NCBI GenBank assembly: GCA_039815055.1
Contig: JBCCAA010000017.1
Span: forward strand, 1 to 44,975
Length of the DNA: 44,975 nt
Source of the DNA: UBA5336 sp039815055
GTDB lineage: Bacteria; Pseudomonadota; Alphaproteobacteria; Caulobacterales; Hyphomonadaceae
Direction of reading: 5' to 3'
The notes under the pieces were generated by a model. That model saw only the letters and a program-made list of their open reading frames with translations. It made no database searches and was not told the origin of the DNA. Below are positions 26,134 to 33,031 of the stretch, one piece after another. Each line of letters starts with the position of its first letter. Within the stretch, counting starts at the first letter, position 1. The position numbers and the translations under genes were made by a program.

Positions 26134-27062
26134 CGAACCTCACCTTCGCCCTGCCCTCCAAGGGCCGTTTGAAAGACAATGCGGCCGAGTGGCTGAAACG
26201 GTGCGGCTTCAAACTGACCCAGGCGGGCGGCGAGCGTAGCTACCGCGCCAGCCTCAAAGGCCTGCCCGATGTCGATGTCCATCTCTTGTCCGCTCGAGAG
26301 ATTGCCGAAGGCCTGCTCAGTGGGCGGTTGCATTTCGGGGTCACCGGCGAAGACTTGCTGCATGACCTGTCCACAGATCTTGATGCGCAGGTCCATGTCA
26401 CCCGGCGCCTGGGCTTTGGCGGGGCAACTCTTGTGGTCGCTGTGCCGGAAGCCTGGCTTGATGTGGAGACCATGGCTGATCTTGAAGCGGCTGGCGCCCA
26501 GTTTCGCGCATCCCGCGGCCACCGCATGCGGGTCGCTACAAAGTATCTGAATGCCACGCGCCGGTTCTTTTCTGCCCGGTCCGTGGGGGAGTATCGCCTG
26601 GTTTACAGCGCGGGTGCGACAGAAGCCGCGCCCGCCTCGGGAACCGCCGAACTGATCGTCGATATCACAACAAGTGGCGCGACGCTGACGGCCAACCGGC
26701 TGAAAATCCTCAAAGACGGACGCATGCTCGACAGCGAAGCGGCGTTGACGGCCTCCCTAAGCGCCGACTGGAGCGTATCGGCGCGCACGGCTGCCAGTGT
26801 GTTTTTAGCAAGTGTTGATGCTGAAGCGGCCGCCAGCGAATCACGGCAACTAATCACCGCGAAAGTGATTCCCGAAGCCCTTGCGACGCAGCTTGGGCTG
26901 CGCGATGTCACCGGCAATACTGCAATTTGCGATAGCGGTAGTGTTGCGCATTCTTCGCAAAAATTGTGCGAAAATGGCTTGGGACCCGTCTCGGTTGCGC
27001 GCATTCACTACATTTTTTCAGAAAAGCGACAGTCTTTCGACGATTTGATGAAAAAGATTTAA
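26130..27062 (+). CDS. hisG: ATP phosphoribosyltransferase catalytic subunit HisG
   Basis: 310 residues. HisG joins ATP and PRPP in the first step of histidine biosynthesis. Seen: LTFALPSKGRLKDNAAEWL at the N-terminus, LHFGVTGEDLLHDL, RMRVATKYLNATRRFF and GTAELIVDITTSGATLTAN (172-190), all in the short-form catalytic core that needs HisZ. The core normally ends soon after this point, at about 210-235 residues in the forms I recall. Here roughly 90 further residues follow, ending VSVARIHYIFSEKRQSFDDL. The last 150 bases are visibly richer in A and T than the rest of the gene. The extension may be a lineage feature. The start overlaps hisZ (ATGA), and a weak hairpin follows the stop. Confidence 0.93.
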   Translation: MTNLTFALPSKGRLKDNAAEWLKRCGFKLTQAGGERSYRASLKGLPDVDVHLLSAREIAEGLLSGRLHFGVTGEDLLHDLSTDLDAQVHVTRRLGFGGATLVVAVPEAWLDVETMADLEAAGAQFRASRGHRMRVATKYLNATRRFFSARSVGEYRLVYSAGATEAAPASGTAELIVDITTSGATLTANRLKILKDGRMLDSEAALTASLSADWSVSARTAASVFLASVDAEAAASESRQLITAKVIPEALATQLGLRDVTGNTAICDSGSVAHSSQKLCENGLGPVSVARIHYIFSEKRQSFDDLMKKI

Positions 27063-27079
27063 GAGGCTGCTTGACTTCG

Positions 27080-27099
27080 CGGCAGTTTGCCGTTCTTTT
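27080..27099 (+). terminator. Possible weak terminator after hisG
   Basis: CGGCA-GTT-TGCCG forms a 5-bp hairpin followed by TTCTTTT, 18 bases after the hisG stop. The stem is short, so it is a weak candidate. Confidence 0.4.
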
Positions 27100-27118
27100 G
27101 TGCAGGCAGTTTCTGGGA

Positions 27119-27181
27119 GGAAACGCTGCAAGTGCGGGCCGCGCGGCGCTGGGAGACCAGTTGCCGCGCGCCTTCGTTTCC
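27119..27181 (+). other. Nested three-stem inverted-repeat element
   Basis: Three concentric perfect stems: GGAAACG (27119-27125) with CGTTTCC (27175-27181), CGCGCGGC (27140-27147) with GCCGCGCG (27163-27170), and CTGG (27149-27152) with CCAG (27157-27160), closed by a GAGA tetraloop of the stable GNRA type. This is more order than expected in an ordinary 3' region. It could be a structured RNA on either strand; no known family was recognised. Confidence 0.4.
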
Positions 27182-27222
27182 AGGATCTGGTCTGCGCACC
27201 GATCAATGCCCATTGCTGAATA

Positions 27223-27251
27223 GAAAAAGGGCTGGCCCAAAGACCAGCCCT
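27223..27251 (-). terminator. Minus-strand rho-independent terminator
   Basis: Read on the minus strand, AGGGCTGG-TCTTTGGG-CCAGCCCT is a perfect 8-bp stem followed directly by TTTTTC. On the plus strand the hairpin is preceded by A's and followed by GTGAG, so it would terminate only leftward transcription. Confidence 0.55.
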
Positions 27252-27352
27252 GTGAGTTGGGCAATCAGAGTTTCCATCAGCCGGGCCGCGTCTGGCGGCT
27301 CAGGGGTGAGGTAGGGGCGTTGCGTTGCCAGAAACATACCCAGCTGACTTAC
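27223..27352 (-). ncRNA. Candidate minus-strand small RNA with own promoter and terminator
   Basis: A promoter-like pair on the minus strand (TTGACG at 27386-27381, 16-base spacer, TATTGT at 27364-27359) would start transcription near 27352. A hairpin AGGGCTGG/CCAGCCCT (27228-27251) followed on the minus strand by TTTTTC ends it near 27223, giving about 130 nt. Both neighbouring genes are on the plus strand, so this unit serves neither. A 44-codon frame starting at 27336 runs through the terminator and is probably not coding. Confidence 0.35.
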
Positions 27353-27358
27353 TGATAA

Positions 27359-27386
27359 ACAATATGCACTTATCGATAATCGTCAA
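27359..27386 (-). promoter_or_regulatory. Candidate minus-strand promoter with palindromic spacer
   Basis: On the minus strand, TTGACG (five of six to the -35 consensus) and TATTGT (four of six to the -10) are separated by 16 bases. The palindrome TTATCGATAA (27370-27379) lies inside the spacer, where a repressor would block polymerase. A second palindrome, ATCGAA-A-TTCGAT, is at 27397-27409. Confidence 0.35.
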
Positions 27387-27521
27387 GCACTTTTTTATCG
27401 AAATTCGATTAACTGATTGTCATCTACTGTTTGCAGAGCCATTGGCTTGTAGCATCAGCGTTGACTTGGCGCCGGGCCATGGCACACCGCAATACAGAGA
27501 CCCCGGATTTGGAGCAAAGCC

Positions 27522-28709
27522 TTGAGCGACCCCCGTCAGCATATCATGCCCGTTTACGCCCCACCTGAAGAGGTGTTTGTGCGCGGTGAGGGGACACGTC
27601 TGTTCACGGAGAGCGGTGAGGCCTATCTCGATTTCATTTCCGGCATTGCGGTTTCAGCACTAGGCCATGCTCACCCCGCCATGGTCGAGGCGTTGAAATC
27701 CCAGGCCGAGAAGCTCTGGCACACGTCCAACATGTTCCGCGTACCGGGGGCGGAAGAGCTGTCAGCCAAGATCTGCGCGCGCACTTTTGCTGATCGCGTG
27801 TTCTTCACCAATTCCGGCACCGAGGCCGTGGAGTGCGCGATCAAGACCGCGCGGAAGTACCACTGGGCCAATGGCCAGCCGGAACGGTTCGAGATCGTCA
27901 CCTTTACCGGCGCGTTCCACGGCCGCTCCCTGGGCGCCATCAACGCCGGTGGCAATCCGAAATACCTTGAAGGCTTTGGCCCCGCCCTGCCGGGCTTCAC
28001 CCAGATAGAATGGGGTGACCATGACGCCCTCGATTCCGCTGTTACGGAAACGACCGCAGCAGTGTTTGTTGAGCCGGTGCAGGGCGAGGGCGGCGTTCGC
28101 GCCATGCCAGAGGCCTGTCTGACCGGCCTGCGCAAACTGTGCGACGAGCGGGGCGTGCTGTTGATCTATGACGAAGTCCAATGCGGCATGGGCCGGACCG
28201 GCCAGCTGTTTGCCCATGAATGGGCCGAGAATGCCGCACCGGACATCATGTGCGTGGCCAAGGGCGTTGGCGGCGGGTTCCCGTTCGGCGCCTGCCTGAC
28301 CACGGAGGAGACCGGCAACGTCATGCAACCAGGCTCACATGGCTCGACCTATGGCGGCAATCCGCTGGCCATGGCCGTTGGTAACACAGTTTGGGATATC
28401 ATCTCAGACGAAGACTTCCTGGCCAATGTCCGCCGTGTCTCTGGCACGCTTTCACAATCCCTGGCCGGCATTGCCGAAAGCCATCCTGACCTGTGTGAAG
28501 GCATCACCGGCAAAGGCCTTCTGACCGGCCTGAAGATGAATGAGGCGCCAAAGCCGATTCAGGGACTTTGCCGCGAGCACAATTTGCTCGTTGGCGTGGC
28601 CGGTAACAATGTGCTGCGCCTGGCCCCGCCGCTGATTGTCAGTGACGAAGATGTGCGCGAGGCTACCGGCGTGATTGATGCCGCGCTGACGGCCCACACC
28701 GCCAGCTGA
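27522..28709 (+). CDS. argD: Acetylornithine-type aminotransferase (class III, PLP)
   Basis: 395 residues. The start is TTG 27522, with GGAG at 27511-27514 seven bases upstream; the next ATG at 27546 would drop eight residues and has no ribosome site. Seen: YLDFISGIAVSALGHAHP, FFTNSGTEAVECAIKTARKY, TGAFHGRSLGAINAGGNP, LLIYDEVQCGMGRTGQLF, and the PLP lysine Lys247 in CVAKGVGGGFPFGACL, followed by HGSTYGGNPLAMAVGN. It probably transaminates acetylornithine in arginine biosynthesis and possibly succinyl-diaminopimelate in lysine biosynthesis. The arginine gene argF, a frequent neighbour in alphaproteobacteria, is not next to it; a DUF4105 gene begins after three bases. Confidence 0.88.
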   Translation: MSDPRQHIMPVYAPPEEVFVRGEGTRLFTESGEAYLDFISGIAVSALGHAHPAMVEALKSQAEKLWHTSNMFRVPGAEELSAKICARTFADRVFFTNSGTEAVECAIKTARKYHWANGQPERFEIVTFTGAFHGRSLGAINAGGNPKYLEGFGPALPGFTQIEWGDHDALDSAVTETTAAVFVEPVQGEGGVRAMPEACLTGLRKLCDERGVLLIYDEVQCGMGRTGQLFAHEWAENAAPDIMCVAKGVGGGFPFGACLTTEETGNVMQPGSHGSTYGGNPLAMAVGNTVWDIISDEDFLANVRRVSGTLSQSLAGIAESHPDLCEGITGKGLLTGLKMNEAPKPIQGLCREHNLLVGVAGNNVLRLAPPLIVSDEDVREATGVIDAALTAHTAS

Positions 28710-28712
28710 TCC

Positions 28713-29534
28713 ATGATCCGGGCGGTTCTGTTCGCCCTTCTGGCCGCCTTGGGTGTGTTCGCCCTGACGGTGGTAACGAAACAGCCGCGCGACCATCGCG
28801 ACTGGCAGCCGCATCTGGCAAAAACAGCGAGCGTGACTGAGACGGCCAAGGGTTGGACGGTCTCGCCGGTACGCGACTGGACATACACCGAAGATGGTGT
28901 GAGCTCGAAAGACTGGCTGGCTGAGGCCGTAATAGTACCTGACCAGTTGCAACAGGTCTGGCTCGTGCTGGAACCCCATCCCGGCTATCCAATGATGGCG
29001 CACACGCTTGTCCTGTTTGAGTTTACTGGCGGCGAACTGATCGGGCTCACCATTGAGGCCCGCAAGGAAACCGATGAGCGGTTTGCGCCTGTTCGCGGCG
29101 CCCTGAACCGGTTTGAGCTTGTTTATGTATGGGCGACACCTCGTGACCTTCTGACACGCAGGGCGGTCATGCTGGGCCATGAATTGGAGCTATACCCCCT
29201 CGCCCTGACCCCGGCGCAGGAAACAGCCTTCTTGACGAGCGTGGTGACCCGCACCCAGGCGCTGTCGGAAGCGCCGCGGTTCTACAACACGTTGACGAGT
29301 AACTGCACGAGCGAGCTCGCCAAGGCCGCCGAGTTGACCTGGGATCCAGCCTTCATTCTCACCGGCGGGGCCGCAGAAGCGCTCTGGGAGATCGGTGTCA
29401 TTGAAGGCACCACATTCGAGGCCGCCAGGCAGCGCGCCATTGTGACAGACCCAGTGATCGACGGCGCAGACTTGCCCCGTGATGCATTCAATACCGGCAT
29501 GCTCAGCTCGGCGCGCCAACGCGCCATGCCGTAG
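28713..29534 (+). CDS. DUF4105 (Lnb N-terminal-like) membrane-anchored periplasmic protein
   Basis: 273 residues. An N-terminal hydrophobic helix (AVLFALLAALGVFALTVV) anchors or exports it. The DUF4105 domain is recognised from MMAHTLVLFEFTGGELIGLT, IEARKETDERFAPVRGAL, RFELVYVWATPRDLLTRRAV, LYPLALTPAQETAF and FYNTLTSNCTSELAKAA. The His in AHTLV and the Cys in NCT are the conserved pair of this group, which resembles NlpC/P60-type thiol hydrolases. Function is unproven; an amidase acting on cell-envelope substrates is plausible. It starts three bases after argD, so it is likely cotranscribed with it. Confidence 0.82.
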   Translation: MIRAVLFALLAALGVFALTVVTKQPRDHRDWQPHLAKTASVTETAKGWTVSPVRDWTYTEDGVSSKDWLAEAVIVPDQLQQVWLVLEPHPGYPMMAHTLVLFEFTGGELIGLTIEARKETDERFAPVRGALNRFELVYVWATPRDLLTRRAVMLGHELELYPLALTPAQETAFLTSVVTRTQALSEAPRFYNTLTSNCTSELAKAAELTWDPAFILTGGAAEALWEIGVIEGTTFEAARQRAIVTDPVIDGADLPRDAFNTGMLSSARQRAMP

Positions 29535-29664
29535 GCCACATGACAGCAAATACAGTTGCGCTCTTTGCAAAACGCTGGACTCACACTACGCGCGATTGAC
29601 TGGGGCTGAGCAAGAGATCGCGCCCCGCCATTGAATTGGGCCTTTGCCCGAAAGGAGACCCGCG

Positions 29665-30006
29665 ATGTCAAAGCGTGATGACCTCATCGAAAAGTATGCT
29701 GCCGCCCTGAAAGACAAGGCTGGCGTCACCGTAGACATGGACTTGCTGCGCAAGGTGACCATCGGCTGCGGACCGTCGATCTATAACAAGGATAGCTCGA
29801 CCATTTCCGCCAATGATCCGGCCGAGATGGACCGGGTACGCCAGAATTTCCTCATCAAGAAGCTCGGTTTGAAAGATGGCCCGAAGCTGGAAGAGGGCCT
29901 GACCGCTGTCATCGAACAGTATGGCAAGTCCGACCGCAACAAATACCGCGCGGCGATCTACTACCTGCTGACCAAACACTTCAAAAAAGAAAAAGTCTAC
30001 AGCTAG
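29665..30006 (+). CDS. DUF2853-family small protein
   Basis: 113 residues from ATG 29665, with AAGGAG at 29652-29657 as the ribosome site; an upstream in-frame start at 29644 precedes that site. The sequence SKRDDLIEKYAAALKDK, VTIGCGPSIYNKDSSTIS, NDPAEMDRVRQNFLIKKLG and KYRAAIYYLLTKHFKKE covers the whole DUF2853 family. It is a small, charged, helical cytoplasmic protein of unknown role. Lysine-rich codons and a strong ribosome site suggest good expression. A strong terminator follows. Confidence 0.88.
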   Translation: MSKRDDLIEKYAAALKDKAGVTVDMDLLRKVTIGCGPSIYNKDSSTISANDPAEMDRVRQNFLIKKLGLKDGPKLEEGLTAVIEQYGKSDRNKYRAAIYYLLTKHFKKEKVYS

Positions 30007-30030
30007 GCCTGGCCACTTTCCGAGACTTGA

Positions 30031-30068
30031 AACAGCCGCTGGCATTGCTCAGCGGCTGTTTTGCTTTT
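30031..30068 (+). terminator. Strong rho-independent terminator after the DUF2853 gene
   Basis: AACAGCCGCTG (30031-30041) pairs over 11 perfect base pairs with CAGCGGCTGTT (30050-30060) around an 8-base loop and is followed by TTGCTTTT. It ends the DUF2853 transcript 25 bases after the stop codon. Confidence 0.87.
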
Positions 30069-30143
30069 CAATACCAGAAACAAAAACCTAACAACGCCAT
30101 TTGTATTCACCAGCCAATATGAACAGGCCGTCATCTTCATCAT

Positions 30144-30155
30144 GTTACCGGTAAC
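30144..30155. promoter_or_regulatory. LacI/GalR-family-type operator before the first TadG-like gene
   Basis: GTTACCGGTAAC is a perfect 12-bp palindrome with a CG centre, ending three bases before the ATG at 30159. The core TTACCGGTAA matches the sites bound by LacI-family regulators such as GntR of E. coli (recalled as ATGTTACC...GGTAACAT), and here it is also preceded by AT. Binding there would block initiation or polymerase clearance. Confidence 0.45.
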
Positions 30156-30158
30156 CTT

Positions 30159-31460
30159 ATGATGAGGCGGATCATTGCAAAATTCCTACGCGATCTGGGC
30201 GGACAGATCGCGCTCAGCGCCGCTTTGACGATGGGCGGCGTGACCGTCATGGTCGCCATGTCCCTCAACCTCAACGCCAATGTCTCCCTAAGCCAGGACT
30301 TGCAGGCGATTGCCGATGAAACCGCGCTTACCCTGGCGGTTGAAATCAATGTTCTCAAACAGAGCGGTGTCGATCTGAATTCGGTGGCATTGGCGCGGGT
30401 GAATGCCACGCTGACAAACCGAGGCCGGGATGCGCTGACAGCGGCCAACGTCTCTGCGCAGAGTGTGCGAGTGGAACCTATCCCGCCCGGCACGCCGTCC
30501 GCCGACGTGCAGGATGATGCGGTTGAGGTGTCCATTGAGGTCACGCCAACACCCTCGCCTGCGCTGTCCGCTCTTAACGCGACCCCGAAGCCGGTCCGCG
30601 TATCCTCCCGTGCCCTGCGGCTTGGCTCTTCGAACCTGTGCATCATCGCGCTGAACGACACCGAACCCAACACGATGCTGGCGCGGGATTCAGCGCGACT
30701 GACGGCGCCCAATTGCGATATCGTATCGAACTCCACCGACCCCGAGGGAATGAATGTCGCCAATGCGGCGCGGCTGCTGGCCGCGGAAATTCATTCGGCC
30801 GGCGGCGCCCGTGGACAGCCGACCGCCTTCACCCCCGATCCGGTGACCGATAGCCTCAGCCTGCCAGACCCGTTGATCAACATCGCGGAACCGGACACGA
30901 CGACGTGCACAGCCGTTCCCAACCCCGGCCAAATGGGGAAACAGGCAACCCTTAGCCCAACCGTTTTCTGCGACGGCCTGAAAATTAATGGCAATCGCGA
31001 AGTGTTCCTGCAGCCCGGCGTCTACACCTTTATGGGCGACTTGGACATTCGCCAGAATGGAACACTGCGGGGCGACGGCGTGACGATACATATCGCTGGC
31101 GGGAATGGCCGTTTCATGGCCCGGTCCGGGTCCACCGTGCGCCTGTCAGCGCCTGAAACCGGCGCAACCGCCGGCATTCTGCTGTTTGAATCGCGCTCCA
31201 ACGCCCAGGGCAATGTCCATTTGGTCGAGACCGATGATGCGCGCTATCTACTCGGCACGATCTATGTGCCGCAGGGCATCTTTCGCGTAAACACATCTTC
31301 TGCCGTATCGGATCAATCTGAATACACCGCGATCATCGCCCGCGAGCTACAGCTCCACGACGCCGCCAATCTTTATCTCAACACAGATTATGACGCCACC
31401 AACGTGCCAACCCCCAATGGGGTCGGCCCGATCGATGAAGGTGTCCGGCTGGTTCATTAA
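30159..31460 (+). CDS. TadG-like pilus-assembly-related protein, paralogue 1
   Basis: 433 residues. The N-terminus DLGGQIALSAALTMGGVTVM (about 12-31) is a single transmembrane helix, followed by SQDLQAIADETALTLAVEIN, which is the TadE/TadG hallmark after the helix (LQ-x-x-AD-x-x-AL). The extracytoplasmic part has a Ser/Pro-rich link near 130 and a C-terminal half with short repeating beta-type stretches (REVFLQPGVYTFMGDLDI, GTLRGDGVTIHI, STVRLSAPETGATAGILLF) that look like a beta-helix. No other tad pilus genes (cpaF, tadB/C, flp) are present in the window, so it is an orphan. ATG 30159 or 30162 could be the start; no clear ribosome site exists because a palindrome occupies that place. The next gene is a paralogue. 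Confidence 0.72.
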   Translation: MMRRIIAKFLRDLGGQIALSAALTMGGVTVMVAMSLNLNANVSLSQDLQAIADETALTLAVEINVLKQSGVDLNSVALARVNATLTNRGRDALTAANVSAQSVRVEPIPPGTPSADVQDDAVEVSIEVTPTPSPALSALNATPKPVRVSSRALRLGSSNLCIIALNDTEPNTMLARDSARLTAPNCDIVSNSTDPEGMNVANAARLLAAEIHSAGGARGQPTAFTPDPVTDSLSLPDPLINIAEPDTTTCTAVPNPGQMGKQATLSPTVFCDGLKINGNREVFLQPGVYTFMGDLDIRQNGTLRGDGVTIHIAGGNGRFMARSGSTVRLSAPETGATAGILLFESRSNAQGNVHLVETDDARYLLGTIYVPQGIFRVNTSSAVSDQSEYTAIIARELQLHDAANLYLNTDYDATNVPTPNGVGPIDEGVRLVH

Positions 31461-31486
31461 TTGACCGACCAATTTTAACGAGCGCC

Positions 31487-32929
31487 ATGATATTCGAGAC
31501 GATCATTTCGAACGGCTTTGCCCATGTCCGCGACCTGGGACGTCGCGCGAACACAGCTGCATTGATCATGTTCGCAGACGTTTGCGGGCAAATCGCACTC
31601 AGCGCCTCGCTCGCCTTTGGTGGTATGGTGATCATGGTCGCCATGGTTTTGAACCTGAACGTTAATGTCTCAGAGCGCCAGAACCTGCAGGCCATCGCAG
31701 ACCTAACGGCCCTGGCACTGGCAACAGAAATCAACATCCTGACTCAGAACGACGTCGATCTCGATTCCGTGGCTCTGGCGCGAGTCAATGGTGTGCTCTC
31801 GACCCGTGGGCGCGATACCCTGTCTGCCAGCGAGGTGTCTGCCCGCACACTGCGCGTGGCGCCGATCCCGAACGGTATGACCTCCGATGACGTTGACGAC
31901 GACGCAGTTGAAGTGACGATTGAAACAACGCCGACACCGTCGCCTGCCCTATCGGCATTGAATGCTAATCCAAAGCCGGTCCGCGTGTCATCGCGCGCCT
32001 TGCGGCTCGGCTCGAACAATCTGTGCGTGATCGCGCTGGAAGACGCCGGTGATCTCACACTACATGCCCGCGATTCCGCCCGACTCACCGCGCCTGATTG
32101 CGACATCGTCTCGAACTCCACCAATGTTGAAGGCGTGCTGTTGGAAAATGCGGCCAAACTGACGGGCAATGAAATCCATTCGGCCGGCGGAGCGAGCGGC
32201 CCGCTTGTCAGCTACACGCCGGAGCCCATCACCGACAGTCTGACCCTGCCAGATCCGCTGGCCAGTCTTCCCGAACCCGAGCTTGCCGAATGCAACGGCC
32301 TCGCCAGCCAGCCCTGGAGCGTGACCGGCCTCACCCTCAACCCTGGCGTTTATTGCAACGGCATTCGAATAGACGGCAGCCGTGACGTGACGCTTTTGCC
32401 CGGCGTTTATACACTGCTGGGAGACTTCCAGATTGTCGGCTCGGCGTCCGTCGTCGGCGATGGCATCACGTTTCACTTCCTTGGCGATCGGTCGAAATTC
32501 ATGGCGACGGGGAATTCAGTGCTGCGGCTAACGGCGCCAACCACCGGCCCCACCGCGGGGATTTTGATCTTTGACGGCCGCGCGCCCGGCGTTCCCCTGT
32601 CACGCGCCGATGAGATCCTGTCCGGAGCCGCGCCAGCCAGTATCATCGCCAAGAATCTCAGATTTGATCGCTACAATGGCAAGACCCATGTGATCTCGAG
32701 CAATCAGGCGCGTTACATGGTGGGCACAATCTACCTGCCGCAATCGGCCATAACCTTCAACGCGTCCGCCGCTATTTCGGACCAGTCTGAATACACCGCC
32801 ATCGTTGCGCGTCAGATCCGACTCTACCACTTCTCCAATCTGTTCCTGAACACCAATTACGACGCCACTGACGTCCCCACGCCAGACGGCGTCGGCCCCT
32901 CAGGCGGCGAAGTGCGGTTGATTCAGTAG
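31487..32929 (+). CDS. TadG-like pilus-assembly-related protein, paralogue 2
   Basis: 480 residues, 26 bases after its paralogue. It shares the same layout: a longer cytoplasmic N-terminus of about 30 residues, a transmembrane helix (CGQIALSASLAFGGMVIMVA), QNLQAIADLTALALATEIN, and the blocks ALSALNANPKPVRVSSRALR, RDSARLTAPDCDIVSNST, ITDSLTLPDPL and ARYMVGTIYLPQSAITFN. Compared with copy 1 it has an extra segment of about 30 residues near FDGRAPGVPLSRADEILS in the C-terminal beta-rich half. Both end with a DYDAT/NYDATDVPTPDGVGP-type motif. Function unknown; exported surface or pilus-associated proteins are likely. The copies differ widely, so the duplication is old. Confidence 0.72.
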   Translation: MIFETIISNGFAHVRDLGRRANTAALIMFADVCGQIALSASLAFGGMVIMVAMVLNLNVNVSERQNLQAIADLTALALATEINILTQNDVDLDSVALARVNGVLSTRGRDTLSASEVSARTLRVAPIPNGMTSDDVDDDAVEVTIETTPTPSPALSALNANPKPVRVSSRALRLGSNNLCVIALEDAGDLTLHARDSARLTAPDCDIVSNSTNVEGVLLENAAKLTGNEIHSAGGASGPLVSYTPEPITDSLTLPDPLASLPEPELAECNGLASQPWSVTGLTLNPGVYCNGIRIDGSRDVTLLPGVYTLLGDFQIVGSASVVGDGITFHFLGDRSKFMATGNSVLRLTAPTTGPTAGILIFDGRAPGVPLSRADEILSGAAPASIIAKNLRFDRYNGKTHVISSNQARYMVGTIYLPQSAITFNASAAISDQSEYTAIVARQIRLYHFSNLFLNTNYDATDVPTPDGVGPSGGEVRLIQ

Positions 32930-33031
32930 CGGCGTCGAACCGGGTCTCGACCTTCACATCAAAAATGGAGTAAGGGCGCATATTCACTCCGGCGTCCGAT
33001 CCGTCGGTGGGTGATGTATGAAGGAGCCCCC

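Larger units (their letters stand above)
27063..27521. other. 459-base gene-free interval between hisG and argD
   Basis: No convincing protein-coding gene lies here. From left to right it holds a short hairpin with a T-run after hisG (27080-27099), a nested inverted-repeat element (27119-27181), a minus-strand hairpin with a T-run (27223-27251), and an AT-rich stretch (27340-27430) with two ATCGAT-type palindromes and a minus-strand promoter-like pair. The aminotransferase's own promoter is presumably in the right-hand part, but no clear -35/-10 pair was found for the plus strand. Confidence 0.6.

Noticed and set aside
27119..27181. SRP RNA or 6S RNA for the nested hairpin element
   Set aside because: The conserved GGAAGGAGCAGCC-type loop of SRP RNA is absent, and the element is too short and lacks the central bubble of 6S RNA.
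27205..27336. 44-codon minus-strand frame (MFLATQRPYLTPEPP...)
   Set aside because: It runs through a terminator hairpin and T-run and has no good ribosome site, so a non-coding transcript is more likely.
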